Source: a virus. Taken from it: a stretch of DNA of 46,017 bases. The position numbers and the translations under genes are program-made. A model generated the notes under the pieces. The model had not been told where the DNA came from. It made no database searches and was given only the letters and a program-made list of their open reading frames with translations. Shown here in pieces: positions 7,422 to 15,324 of the stretch. The stretch spans positions 1 to 46,017 of the IMG/VR virus record IMGVR_UViG_3300028590_000033; one strand, 5' to 3'. Within the stretch, counting starts at the first letter, position 1, and every line of letters begins with the position of its first letter.

Positions 7422-7760
7422 ATGGCACTCGCTAACCGCCCCTACAACTTCACCCTCAGCATCGATTCGCCCGACGCTGCTGGCATCCTCGAAGCTTTCG
7501 ACCAGATCCGTGCGGAACTGGTCAAGGGCAAATACGAAGGCTACTACTTCGTCTGTCAGGCGGCTCGCGTCAGCTGGGAATTCCGCCAGCCTGACCTCAA
7601 GCCGAACGGCCACGCCAAGGGCCGCGCGTCGAGTGAGGCCCAGATCAACGTGCACAACCTGCCGCGCGGTCAAATGTCTGCCGAAGGCACCCTGGTCAGG
7701 GACGCCCTGGTGGAAACGATGCAGACCGCCTCTGTTGTATCCGAAGACCCCTTCGCTTAA
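7422..7760 (+). CDS. Hypothetical early protein
   Basis: 112 aa with a strong GGAGG site just upstream. One compact alpha/beta domain with a central helix (AGILEAFDQIRAELVKG) and a Y-Y-F-V strand. Not recognised. It directly follows the resolvase and may be co-regulated with it. Confidence 0.6.
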   Translation: MALANRPYNFTLSIDSPDAAGILEAFDQIRAELVKGKYEGYYFVCQAARVSWEFRQPDLKPNGHAKGRASSEAQINVHNLPRGQMSAEGTLVRDALVETMQTASVVSEDPFA

Positions 7761-7775
7761 GAGAGACCCAACACC

Positions 7776-7970
7776 ATGCGCAAAGACCACGCCCCGCAGT
7801 TCTCCCACCGGCATCCGCCGATGACCTGGCCCGTCTACAAGGTCGTCAGCAAGCGGCCCCGGACTACCGTCGAAAGCATCGGCGTCGCGCTCATGTCCGC
7901 TGCGGCCTGGGCTTTTGTGGTGTGCTTGATTGCGCATCTGGCTAGGGCGGTTCTCGGGGGTGTTCTGTGA
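7776..7970 (+). CDS. Small membrane protein
   Basis: 64 aa: a basic, histidine-rich N-terminal cytoplasmic segment, then one long hydrophobic span (about 35-62). The stop overlaps the next GTG. No family recognised. Confidence 0.5.
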   Translation: MRKDHAPQFSHRHPPMTWPVYKVVSKRPRTTVESIGVALMSAAAWAFVVCLIAHLARAVLGGVL

Positions 7971-8200
7971 CAATCAGCATTAGCGAACTCATCGCGGAGG
8001 TCGGGGACGGGAATGTCCGAGTCCAGTTCTTGGACGAAGACCTGACGAACCTGCAACTGGCGAAGGGGCATAACAGATTCACCTTCGGGAGCGCCCAGCC
8101 CTTCGGGCATGACGGCACGGTAGATTGTGGCGTCGTCGTTTGGATGCCGCGAGATGCCGTGAAGGCTGCCGCTGCCGCGATCAAAGCGAGGAAATCATGA
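7967..8200 (+). CDS. Hypothetical early protein
   Basis: 77 aa from GTG (GTGA overlap), ending in an ATGA overlap. Beta-rich N-terminal half and a basic alanine-rich C-terminal helix. Not recognised. Confidence 0.5.
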   Translation: MTISISELIAEVGDGNVRVQFLDEDLTNLQLAKGHNRFTFGSAQPFGHDGTVDCGVVVWMPRDAVKAAAAAIKARKS

Positions 8201-8397
8201 CCAAGAACATGCTCTCCGGCCTCATCTACGCCGGCCGGCTAACGTGGCTGGCCCTGTTCCTGATCGCGTCGTCAGCGGCGTTCCTGGGGGCGTTCCGGGC
8301 CTACGCTAGGGGGCAGCTGGGAATGTTCGCGGTGATCGTGGCCGTCGTGGTGCTGGCGGTCGGGATTGTCCATGTTGTGCAGAGGGCTTGCGAATGA
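8197..8397 (+). CDS. Small two-span membrane protein
   Basis: 66 aa. Two hydrophobic segments (about 10-31 and 41-61) separated by a short basic loop; starts and ends with ATGA overlaps. Function unknown. Confidence 0.5.
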   Translation: MTKNMLSGLIYAGRLTWLALFLIASSAAFLGAFRAYARGQLGMFAVIVAVVVLAVGIVHVVQRACE

Positions 8398-8657
8398 GTG
8401 ATCTGAAGACAAGTTTGTCCATCAAAGAGGCCATTTCCGCGATCAAGAGCAACTGGCCGCCTGAGAATTACACGATGCTGCGCGAGGCGCTGACCATGGC
8501 CGTTGCGGCGCTCGAAACGCTACCCAAGTACGAGGAACTTCTTTACGGGGTCAGCATGAAGCACCCGAACGAGACGCGCCACGAAACGGCACTGCGCTAT
8601 ATCCGTGGAGCCGAGAGCCTGTGCAACGGACCAGCACAAGTCGGAGACAAGCCATGA
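8394..8657 (+). CDS. Hypothetical early protein
   Basis: 87 aa, helical. The ATG at 8394 overlaps the upstream TGA, preferred over an in-frame TTG six bases earlier. Resembles small helical proteins common in phage accessory operons; not recognised. Confidence 0.5.
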   Translation: MSDLKTSLSIKEAISAIKSNWPPENYTMLREALTMAVAALETLPKYEELLYGVSMKHPNETRHETALRYIRGAESLCNGPAQVGDKP

Positions 8658-9028
8658 CCCCCACTCTTGAATCTCGGGTCGCCAAGGCGCTGGAGTTGGG
8701 GGAGGCTGCTACTCCGGGGCCGTGGCGAGTCGCTACGCAGAACGGGTGCCGCGTCTGGGTTGATGACGGACGCATCATTATTGCGGATGCCGGGCGCAGC
8801 CTGGAATTGCGGCAGTTGCACAAGAAGGCCAATGCCGCCCTGATCGCCGCCAGCCACGACCACCTTGCCCTAATCCGCGACCTTGCTGCCGAGGTTGAGC
8901 GGCTGGGGAAGTTGCTCGCCGGTCCGAAGTACACCGAGGGCCACTGCGACAACAAGAAAATGAAGGGCGGGTGCCCCATGCACAACCTGCAATGCGGCTA
9001 TCCGCAGTGCGACCGGAGGCCGGTATGA
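8654..9028 (+). CDS. Ead/Ea22-like small phage protein
   Basis: 124 aa. The pattern A-T-P-G-P-W, a short V-D-D-G-R-I-I-I-A strand, then N-A-A-L-I-A-A-S-H-D-H and a leucine-zipper-like helix is characteristic of the Ead/Ea22-like family carried by many temperate phages. Cys residues near the C-terminus (GHC, GCP, QCGY, QCD) may bind zinc. Starts and stops by ATGA overlaps. Function unknown. Confidence 0.55.
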   Translation: MTPTLESRVAKALELGEAATPGPWRVATQNGCRVWVDDGRIIIADAGRSLELRQLHKKANAALIAASHDHLALIRDLAAEVERLGKLLAGPKYTEGHCDNKKMKGGCPMHNLQCGYPQCDRRPV

Positions 9029-9195
9029 ATCGCGTCAAGCAATGGCTGCACGACACGTTAGGCTGGGCTTTCAGCTCCGGCGAACACCGCGACGGCGTGA
9101 CGATCTGCCGCTACTGCCAAGGTCGCTGCACGACAGACAGCAACGGCGACCTGTTCCACCTCGCAGCCCGCACCGGAGATAGCCATGAGCGTTGA
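9025..9195 (+). CDS. Small zinc-knuckle-like protein
   Basis: 56 aa; contains CRYCQGRC (residues 28-35) and a His later on. Starts on an ATGA overlap. Its end overlaps the next gene by 11 bases. Function unknown. Confidence 0.45.
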   Translation: MNRVKQWLHDTLGWAFSSGEHRDGVTICRYCQGRCTTDSNGDLFHLAARTGDSHER

Positions 9196-9394
9196 GAATC
9201 TGACGCTGGAAACGAATCATGTCGGCCGCGTAGGCTGGGCGCTTGCGGCTACGGAAGGTGCGTACCAGTTGTACAAGCAACGGTCGTACCCCCGGCGACA
9301 GTTCGCGCGTGGCTTGGCTGTCGTTGTCTTCGATCGCCTCATGACTGATCGAACCCAAGGTGTATGGCTTGTACAGGGCGGAGGTGCCAAGTGA
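9185..9394 (+). CDS. Small hypothetical early protein
   Basis: 69 aa, basic, with two hydrophobic stretches too short for certain membrane spans. Overlaps the upstream gene by 11 bases and shares GTGA with the next. Not recognised. Confidence 0.45.
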   Translation: MSVENLTLETNHVGRVGWALAATEGAYQLYKQRSYPRRQFARGLAVVVFDRLMTDRTQGVWLVQGGGAK

Positions 9395-9747
9395 CCGCCA
9401 CCGACGACGCGCTGCGGCAGCAGTTTGAGGCTTACTGCGGCGGGATGATCAACCTGAAACGGATCACCCCAGATGGCGACTACGCCACGTCCTACGCCGA
9501 TGCACTCTGGGAAGGGTTCAAGGCTGGTGCTGCCGCCCAATCCGCCGAGCTTGCCCGGCTGCGGGTTCTGGCTGGGCGGTATGAGTTCTTGCGCCAGGGC
9601 GATGATCCTGACCTGTGCGTGCGTGGCGAGGAAGAGGACTCCGGCTACGAGAGCTACGGCCCTCGCTCCATGTTCTGGGGCGATGAACTCGACGCCGCAA
9701 TCGATGCCGCCCTCGCATCAGGCAATGGGGGTGGAGACCGTGGCTAG
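9391..9747 (+). CDS. Hypothetical early protein
   Basis: 118 aa from GTG (GTGA overlap). The middle has a leucine/alanine helix (QSAELARLRVLAGRYEFLR) followed by an acidic Gly/Tyr-rich segment and D-E-L-D-A-A-I-D-A-A, a layout seen in many temperate phage accessory proteins. It ends in TAG, showing amber is used as a normal stop in this genome. Confidence 0.5.
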   Translation: MTATDDALRQQFEAYCGGMINLKRITPDGDYATSYADALWEGFKAGAAAQSAELARLRVLAGRYEFLRQGDDPDLCVRGEEEDSGYESYGPRSMFWGDELDAAIDAALASGNGGGDRG

Positions 9748-9748
9748 C

Positions 9749-9979
9749 ATGACTGAGATCACCTGCAAGTGCGGCTGCGGCAGGAAGCGCCAGGTTCGCA
9801 CTGCTGACGTGGCGCGCGGCTGGGGCAAGTTCTTCGATAAGAGTTGCAAGGCCAGGGTGCAGGAGCGCCGGACCGGGCAGTGCGCGGCGTACTACGCACT
9901 ACAGCGGCGCAGGGAAGAAGACCCCTTCCACATCGATGATGCCCACATTTTCAGCGAAGACGCGCTCGGGCAGAACTGA
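9749..9979 (+). CDS. Small zinc-binding protein
   Basis: 76 aa. CKCGCGRK near the start plus a later Cys (KSC) looks like a zinc site; the rest is basic and helical. An in-frame GTG at 9740 would add three residues and overlap the upstream stop. Function unknown. Confidence 0.45.
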   Translation: MTEITCKCGCGRKRQVRTADVARGWGKFFDKSCKARVQERRTGQCAAYYALQRRREEDPFHIDDAHIFSEDALGQN

Positions 9980-10014
9980 ACATGACACAGATAGCAGCAA
10001 CGGAGGTGAGAGCC

Positions 10015-10242
10015 ATGGATAAGGCAGAGGTGCTGAAGGTGGCGCGGGAGGAAGGGCTCATGTCTCCCGTATACGAGTCGCTGGTTTCTTTCAAAGCCGA
10101 GGCGGTTGTACTCGCCTTCGCCGCCCGCATTGAGGCGCTGGCCTTGGAGCGGGCAGAGGACGCCGTTCTTGCGTTGCCCAGCATCGGAAACGGCGCAGAG
10201 AATTTTGCCGCAGCCATCCGCGCCCTAGGAGAAGTGAAGTGA
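10015..10242 (+). CDS. Small hypothetical early protein
   Basis: 75 aa. The ATG at 10015 is chosen because of the strong GGAGGTGAG site at 10002-10010; an in-frame ATG at 9982 lacks one. Helical and alanine-rich, not recognised. GTGA overlap with the next gene. Confidence 0.5.
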   Translation: MDKAEVLKVAREEGLMSPVYESLVSFKAEAVVLAFAARIEALALERAEDAVLALPSIGNGAENFAAAIRALGEVK

Positions 10243-10487
10243 GCCGCGCCGAGAACCTTCGCAAGACGGCGATCCTGCCGAACCCCAGCAGCCGCCACAA
10301 GCCGCGCGGCTACGGCACCTACACCATGGAGCCGGATCAGCGTCAGTTCGTGCTGGAGCAATCCCTCGGCATCTTCGCGGACATGACCAACGCCGGCTTC
10401 ACCTTTCAGGAGGCGCTGTCGGCCATCTTCATGACCGGCATGCACTACGCAGTCAGCGCCCTAAACCCTAAGCAGCAGGAGAAGTGA
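10239..10487 (+). CDS. Small hypothetical early protein
   Basis: 82 aa from GTG. Basic N-terminus, then a helical region with aromatic residues. GTGA overlaps at both ends. Not recognised. Confidence 0.5.
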   Translation: MSRAENLRKTAILPNPSSRHKPRGYGTYTMEPDQRQFVLEQSLGIFADMTNAGFTFQEALSAIFMTGMHYAVSALNPKQQEK

Positions 10488-10795
10488 AGGTGAAATTCCG
10501 AAAGAAGCCCGTTGTCATTGAGGCAGTCCAGTTGCTTTGGACCACCTGGAACGAGATGTGCGAACACGCCAATGTCGGAAAGCTGGAGGATGGAAAGCCG
10601 ACCGGCTGTTACGTCGGGCCTGACGGGGCGGCCCTGCCAGAGGGGCAGACTTCCAATGAGTTGGGCTTGCTCATCCCCACGTTGGAAGGACTCATGCTCG
10701 CCCGACAGAATGATTGGATCATCCGTGGAGTGAAGGGCGAACTGTACCCCTGTAAGCCGGACATCTTCGAAGCGACCTACGAGGCCGTGCCATGA
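10484..10795 (+). CDS. Conserved small phage protein (KKPVVIEA type)
   Basis: 103 aa from GTG (a second GTG lies two codons on). The N-terminal FRKKPVVIEAVQ strand and the C-terminal pattern D-W-I-I-R-G-V-K-G-E-x-Y-P-C-K-P-D-I-F-x-x-T-Y-E are those of a small protein found very widely in tailed phages of both Gram types. Its biochemical role is unknown. This is the best-conserved member of the accessory operon. The stop overlaps the next ATG. Confidence 0.7.
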   Translation: MKVKFRKKPVVIEAVQLLWTTWNEMCEHANVGKLEDGKPTGCYVGPDGAALPEGQTSNELGLLIPTLEGLMLARQNDWIIRGVKGELYPCKPDIFEATYEAVP

Positions 10796-11538
10796 CCAAC
10801 AAAGCCGATACCGCAGACACCGTGGAGCGGATCGTGGCAGAGATGCGCCTTGCCGCAAAGGCCGAGCGTGAGCGCCGCTATGACATGGATCAGCAGATCA
10901 CCGATGCTGACGCCGACGAGTGGGCGTCTCGCCTCACTGCCCTCGTACCGTCCGGGGCGGCGGAGGCGCTGGAGGGGCACGTCTGCACGATCATCGAACA
11001 CGCCGAGCATGGGCGCATTCTCTCGTGGCGACAGGACTGGGGCGATCTACCCCTAGGCACACGGTTTTACACCACCCCACCCGCCGCTGGGGTATCGCAT
11101 GGCGAGGCGGTGGAGGGGCCGAGCTTCGATGAGTGGTGGGCGACACAAGTCCGCCCGGATAGCGGATGGACTACGCTGGAGCGACTTGCTGCGCTGGCGG
11201 CGTGGGAACACCTGAAGCGCCGATACGCCCAGCCTAAGGAAGAGGAAGTGCCGAGAAAAGCGGCGGACGACATGGACGAGCCCCGCTTCTTCGTGGAACA
11301 CGGAACGATCCATGATCGGCTGACCGGCAAGCACGTCACAGGTGATGTGGTCTTTGGGCAGAGCGTTGTTGACGAATCGCTCGCCGCGCTGAACGAACTT
11401 CACTTGGCGTTGCTGATCGCGGATGAAGTCCTGTCTTGCGATCCGGCTTACGACGACCACTACAAACTGTCCAAGGCCGCCATCCGCAAAGCGCTGCATG
11501 GCCAAACCAGGGACGCCCAGCCCGAGGAACCGAAATGA
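10792..11538 (+). CDS. Hypothetical early protein
   Basis: 248 aa, ATGA overlaps at both ends. It appears modular: an acidic helical N-terminus (1-50), a G-T-R-F-Y-T-T-P-P segment near 90 seen in many phage accessory proteins, a F-D-E-W-W segment near 110, and a C-terminal helical domain with acidic residues. Probably a mosaic protein; function unknown. Confidence 0.55.
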   Translation: MTNKADTADTVERIVAEMRLAAKAERERRYDMDQQITDADADEWASRLTALVPSGAAEALEGHVCTIIEHAEHGRILSWRQDWGDLPLGTRFYTTPPAAGVSHGEAVEGPSFDEWWATQVRPDSGWTTLERLAALAAWEHLKRRYAQPKEEEVPRKAADDMDEPRFFVEHGTIHDRLTGKHVTGDVVFGQSVVDESLAALNELHLALLIADEVLSCDPAYDDHYKLSKAAIRKALHGQTRDAQPEEPK

Positions 11539-12161
11539 GCAACGTGACCAAAGAGCAGGCCATTGAGGCGCTGCACGCCCTGATCGAAGCCACTCCTAAA
11601 GGTGCCACTCATCTCGCCACGTATGCGCTGACCCTGAGCGCCTTCATCGAGGCCGCGCCGGAGAAGGGAGGGGAGGCGGTGGCGTGGCGCTGGCGCTATC
11701 TGCTTGACCACGGCATCTACAGTCAGTGGAGACATTCCGCGACCATGGAGCATGTGAAAGCCAAAATCGCAGCGCAACGTGCGCTAGAGCCCTATCGCGG
11801 TTGGCGCGATCAGATTGAACCCCTCTACGCCCACCCCGCTGCCGCCAAGGAGCCGGGGGTGACGGACAAGGCGCTGCTGGACTTCATCGCGAGTGAGTAT
11901 TGCGACCTGCGCTGCTTCGACATTCCGACAGGCGCAGGAGACGGCGATGTCGGCTGGCGAGTCATCAAGCACTATGTGGCTAAGCCGCATGAGCGCACCG
12001 TGGGCGAGGTCTACCGCGATGATCCGCGCGCCGCCCTGGCCGCAGCCCTCGCGCAGCAGCAGGGGACGACGTTGCATACCGAGAAAGTCTCGTTCGACCC
12101 CGAACTAAACTCCGGCATCGCCATCCGCTGCACGGTGGATGGGTCGGGGAGCGACCTGTGA
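11535..12161 (+). CDS. Hypothetical early protein
   Basis: 208 aa, ATGA overlap with the previous gene. It contains W-R-W-R-Y near residue 52, P-L-Y-A-H-P near 97, and a D-K-A-L-L-D-F-I region, a mix of short motifs shared among phage accessory proteins. Not recognised. Confidence 0.55.
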   Translation: MSNVTKEQAIEALHALIEATPKGATHLATYALTLSAFIEAAPEKGGEAVAWRWRYLLDHGIYSQWRHSATMEHVKAKIAAQRALEPYRGWRDQIEPLYAHPAAAKEPGVTDKALLDFIASEYCDLRCFDIPTGAGDGDVGWRVIKHYVAKPHERTVGEVYRDDPRAALAAALAQQQGTTLHTEKVSFDPELNSGIAIRCTVDGSGSDL

Positions 12162-12466
12162 GTCCGAGGGCCGCTGCGCGACTCGCCAGGAAGCCGGATA
12201 TGTTCAAGGATCTGACGCGGCGCACGAAGGACAAATGGCTGGCTCGTGCGGTACATCATTGGCGCGAGGATCTGCGCGGGCGTTTGATCGAGGCACTGGA
12301 TTTTCTGGAGGGACGCGCCGTGATACCGAAGAAAGAAGACCACAAGCCTAAGCCGTTCATCGGCATGCTGCGCAGGGCGATGTACCCGGGTGGCGTGATC
12401 AAGCTGGAGCAGCTGAGCCCGGATGGAAAGTGGCGCGAAATACCCGAAGAGAGGATCGAAGCGTGA
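12158..12466 (+). CDS. Small basic protein
   Basis: 102 aa from GTG. Very basic (many Arg/Lys), helical in the first half, with a K-P-F-I-G-M-L-R-R-A segment; may bind nucleic acid. GTGA overlaps on both sides. Confidence 0.5.
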   Translation: MSPRAAARLARKPDMFKDLTRRTKDKWLARAVHHWREDLRGRLIEALDFLEGRAVIPKKEDHKPKPFIGMLRRAMYPGGVIKLEQLSPDGKWREIPEERIEA

Positions 12467-12675
12467 ACCCGCACCAGCTGGCCAAGACCTACGCGCATCA
12501 ACTGCAGCTGAGCGCCGACGAACGTCTGCTGGCTGCGGCGCTCGCCATCGCGGTCGACGGCGGGTACGAGCGCATCGACATCTGGACGCTGCACATGCCT
12601 GACATTGTGATTGCCTTAGAGAAATCCGGCATGACGGTGAAGGTGCAGCAAGTTGTGGACGATCCGTTTAACTGA
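12463..12675 (+). CDS. Small hypothetical protein
   Basis: 70 aa from GTG. Two helices and a short C-terminal strand; not recognised. Confidence 0.45.
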   Translation: MNPHQLAKTYAHQLQLSADERLLAAALAIAVDGGYERIDIWTLHMPDIVIALEKSGMTVKVQQVVDDPFN

Positions 12676-12688
12676 GCAGGAGAAGACC

Positions 12689-12847
12689 ATGGACGAACAG
12701 AACACTAAAATCATCATCGAGCAGCTGTGCCGCGAAAACGGCGTCGACGACAACAGTCGCGAGCATGGCTGGAGCATCCAGTTGCGGCAACGTAACGAAT
12801 TCCTCAAGGCTCTGCGCGACGGCAAACTCAAGGTGGTGCCCGCGTGA
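12689..12847 (+). CDS. Small hypothetical protein
   Basis: 52 aa. The start is set by GGAG at 12679-12682. Acidic N-terminus and a basic C-terminal helix. GTGA overlap with the next gene. Confidence 0.45.
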   Translation: MDEQNTKIIIEQLCRENGVDDNSREHGWSIQLRQRNEFLKALRDGKLKVVPA

Positions 12848-13110
12848 GCCTTCGTATCCAAGGCCGGCGCCGCGCGGCAGAGATGAGCGTGAAAAGGCTG
12901 CGGGGCGCTACGCTGTCTGCCTTGGCCGATGAGTACGTACTGAGCGTCGGCCGCGTCCATCAGATATGCCAGGATACTTTCCACAAATGCGGCGTCTACC
13001 TCCCGATGGACGTTCCGACTGCTTGCCGCAAAATTGTTTCGTATAGAGACCCCGTGCCTGAACCTGATACCCCGGAATGGTTCTATCGCTACGAGGCTGA
13101 CCGCCAGTGA
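12844..13110 (+). CDS. Small HTH protein
   Basis: 88 aa from GTG. Residues 21-45 (ATLSALADEYVLSVGRVHQI) look like a helix-turn-helix of sigma-factor region 4 type, with a basic N-terminus. It could be a transcription regulator acting on the adjoining replication genes. GTGA overlap with the helicase gene. Confidence 0.5.
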   Translation: MSLRIQGRRRAAEMSVKRLRGATLSALADEYVLSVGRVHQICQDTFHKCGVYLPMDVPTACRKIVSYRDPVPEPDTPEWFYRYEADRQ

Positions 13111-14429
13111 TCGAACTCTTTCCCCACCAGCACACCGGCATCGAGTTCCTGGCAGCACGGGAGGATGCGCTGCTGGCCGACGACATGGGCCTGGGCAAGT
13201 CCGCGCAGTGCGTCCGCGGGTTGGACAAGGTGCAGTCCCAGCGCGCGGTCATCTTCTGCCCGTCGTCAGCGCGCATGAACTGGAAGCATGAGATCGAGAT
13301 GTTCTCCCAGCACGAGCAGCTGGTGTCGGTGCTGTTGAGCGGCAAGGATACGATCCACCGCCACGCCACGGCCGTGGTCTGCGGCTATGACCTGGCAAAA
13401 CGCTTCGCGCCGCAGCTGCTGGCATACAACCCGGATTCGATGATCTGCGACGAGTTCCACTACTGCAAGGAGCCCAACAGCGCGCGGACCAAGGCGGTGA
13501 TGTCGAAAGAGGGGGTGGCACACAATGTCAAGCGCCGATGGCTGGTTACCGGCACCCCGATCCTCAACCACGCCGGGGAGTTGTGGGTGGCACTGAGGAC
13601 CGCGGGGCGTACCCCACTGGAATACGACGCCTTCATCCGGCGATACTGCCTCTACAAGAACACCCCTTTCGGCCTGAAGATCGTCGGCAACCGCCCCGAG
13701 ATGGTGGCCGAACTGCGCGGGCTGCTCGATGGATTCATGCTGCGACGAAAGAAGGAAGACGTGATGAAAGATCTGCCGAAGATCCGCTTTGGAGAAGTAG
13801 CCTTGTCGCCCGGCCGCGTCAAGCTGGGCGATCTGCCCTGCGACGAGACGGAGATCAAGCGGCAGACGCGGCTGGTCGAATCCTTGCTAGAAGGCCTCGA
13901 CGCCAATGGGCATACCGCCCCGGAAGCCCTCGCCGCTTTCGCCAACAGCACCATCTCGCTGCGCCAGTACACTGGGCTGCAGAAGGTCCAGCCCACCTTG
14001 GAACTGCTGAAGGACGAACTCGACAGCGGCCTGGACAAGATCGTCGTTTTCGCGATCCACAAGGCGGTGATCGAACAGCTGGCCGAAGGCTTCGCCGAGT
14101 ACAACCCGGTCGTGATCTCGGGTTCCACCCCCGCCATGGCCCGCGACAAGATCGTACAGCGCTTCCAGAACGACCCCACCTGCCGTGTATTCATCGGCAA
14201 CATCCACGCCGCGGGCACCGCCATCACCCTGACCGCGGCCGCGAGCGTCTTCTTCGCCGAGTACGACTGGGTGCCTGCCAACAATGCCCAGGCGGCCATG
14301 CGGGCACACCGCATCGGCCAGACGCGATCGGTGCTGGTCCGCTTCGGCGCGATCGCCGACAGCCTCGACCAGAAAATCCAGGCCATCGTGCGCCGCAAGA
14401 CGAAAGATATTTGCGCTGTCATCGATTGA
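13107..14429 (+). CDS. SNF2-family helicase/ATPase
   Basis: 440 aa from GTG. Two RecA-like domains: Walker A DDMGLGKS (25-32), DEFH motif II (115-118), TGTP motif III (148-151) and the C-terminal motif VI RAHRIGQT (399-406) with its glutamine-arginine finger region. This is the compact SNF2/DEAD helicase found in replication modules of many siphophages and podophages, beside the Cas4-like nuclease and ssDNA-binding protein. It probably remodels DNA or protein-DNA complexes during replication or recombination. No chromatin-type accessory domain is present. It is followed by a short regulatory gap. Confidence 0.88.
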   Translation: MIELFPHQHTGIEFLAAREDALLADDMGLGKSAQCVRGLDKVQSQRAVIFCPSSARMNWKHEIEMFSQHEQLVSVLLSGKDTIHRHATAVVCGYDLAKRFAPQLLAYNPDSMICDEFHYCKEPNSARTKAVMSKEGVAHNVKRRWLVTGTPILNHAGELWVALRTAGRTPLEYDAFIRRYCLYKNTPFGLKIVGNRPEMVAELRGLLDGFMLRRKKEDVMKDLPKIRFGEVALSPGRVKLGDLPCDETEIKRQTRLVESLLEGLDANGHTAPEALAAFANSTISLRQYTGLQKVQPTLELLKDELDSGLDKIVVFAIHKAVIEQLAEGFAEYNPVVISGSTPAMARDKIVQRFQNDPTCRVFIGNIHAAGTAITLTAAASVFFAEYDWVPANNAQAAMRAHRIGQTRSVLVRFGAIADSLDQKIQAIVRRKTKDICAVID

Positions 14430-14463
14430 CGTATTGCATTCACCGCAACTGCTGTTCTAGTAT
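14426..14463 (+). promoter_or_regulatory. Possible promoter with degenerate operator
   Basis: TTGCAT (14434-14439) and TAGTAT (14458-14463) are 18 bases apart. TATTGCATTCACCGCAACT (14432-14450) repeats the left half of the 6415 operator exactly and keeps GCAA of the right half. It would drive the replication genes from 14494 on. The AAGGAG ribosome site of the next gene is at 14477-14482. Confidence 0.45.
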
Positions 14464-14493
14464 CGACCCACCACCCAAGGAGTACACTGCGTC

Positions 14494-15033
14494 ATGGAAA
14501 TCACCATCCACGGAAATGAAACGCCCGTTCAATTGCTGGCTCTCAGCCGCTTTTTCGCCGATCTCTCCGGCCAACCGCACGCCATCAGTGCGCTGCCCCC
14601 GATGGGCGCCCCCGCGCAGACCGGCGTGCAGCACTTCACCGCGCACACCGAAGTCGCAACCCAGAACGTCCAGCAGCCCGCCGCGCCGCGCGGCCGTGGC
14701 CGACCCCCGGCGGTCAAGGACAAGGCCAGCACCGAGCAGGCCACGAAGGAAACGCTGCAGCAGACCGAGCAGGTGATCGAGAAGATCGAGCAGGAGAAGG
14801 CCCAGGTCAACGCCCCGGCCGTCACCGAGACCACCATCGTCAAGGCCACGAAGGACGACGTGACCAAAGCGCTGGAAACCCTGCGCGACACGTTCGAGGC
14901 TGAGGGCATCGGCAAGGTCCGCTCGCTGCTGCAGGAACTCGGCTTCAACAAGATCAGCGAACTGCCCGAGGACAAGTACGGCGACGTGATCGCTGCCGCT
15001 AACAAGGCGATCGCCGAGAAGAAGGCGGCTTAA
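14494..15033 (+). CDS. AT-hook-like phage protein
   Basis: 179 aa. Residues about 65-72 contain RGRGRPP, an AT-hook-like minor-groove binding motif, flanked by an alanine/proline-rich linker. The C-terminal half is an acidic Glu/Lys/Gln coiled coil then a small domain with L-Q-E-L-G-F-N-K-I-S-E-L-P. Probably a DNA-binding accessory to replication or recombination; it immediately precedes the Cas4-like nuclease (stop TAA abuts the next ATG). No known family name is claimed. Confidence 0.6.
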   Translation: MEITIHGNETPVQLLALSRFFADLSGQPHAISALPPMGAPAQTGVQHFTAHTEVATQNVQQPAAPRGRGRPPAVKDKASTEQATKETLQQTEQVIEKIEQEKAQVNAPAVTETTIVKATKDDVTKALETLRDTFEAEGIGKVRSLLQELGFNKISELPEDKYGDVIAAANKAIAEKKAA

Positions 15034-15324
15034 ATGGCCGCCCATTCCGAAATCGGCGCGTCCAGCATGGGCCGCTGGCGCGCCTGTCCGGGAAGTCGCA
15101 GACTCATCCGGACGCTGCCGCGCCAGAAGTCCGGCAAGGACGCGCTGCTGGGCACTGCGGCGCACCTGCTGGCCGAGGGGTGCTTGGCCCGGGATATGCC
15201 GGCCGAAGCGATGCTGGGCGAGACGCTGACGGTGGAGGGCCACGACTTTGTGGTTGACCAGGAGATGGTCGACGCGGTGCAGGTCTATCTCGACGCGGTG
15301 CGCGAGGCGGTGAATACGGTATGA
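15034..15324 (+). CDS. Cas4-like (DUF2800) nuclease, N-terminal part
   Basis: 96 aa. The sequence S-S-M-G-R-W-R-A-C-P-G-S and G-T-A-A-H-L-L-A-E-G-C is the start of the DUF2800 family of RecB/Cas4-like nucleases. It supplies Cys18 (first iron-sulfur ligand in Cas4/AddB-type proteins) and His44 (active-site histidine). The family is normally one chain of about 370-400 aa; here the chain ends at a TGA that overlaps the ATG of the next gene, which continues the family sequence in the -1 frame. Either a genuine two-subunit enzyme made by translational coupling, or a frameshifted gene. Confidence 0.75.
   Translation: MAAHSEIGASSMGRWRACPGSRRLIRTLPRQKSGKDALLGTAAHLLAEGCLARDMPAEAMLGETLTVEGHDFVVDQEMVDAVQVYLDAVREAVNTV

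Noticed and set aside
13538-14776. A 412-codon frame overlapping the helicase in another frame
   Set aside because: Composition is a shadow of the helicase codons (Arg/Pro/Ala-rich), no start signal, and the helicase motifs are in the other frame.
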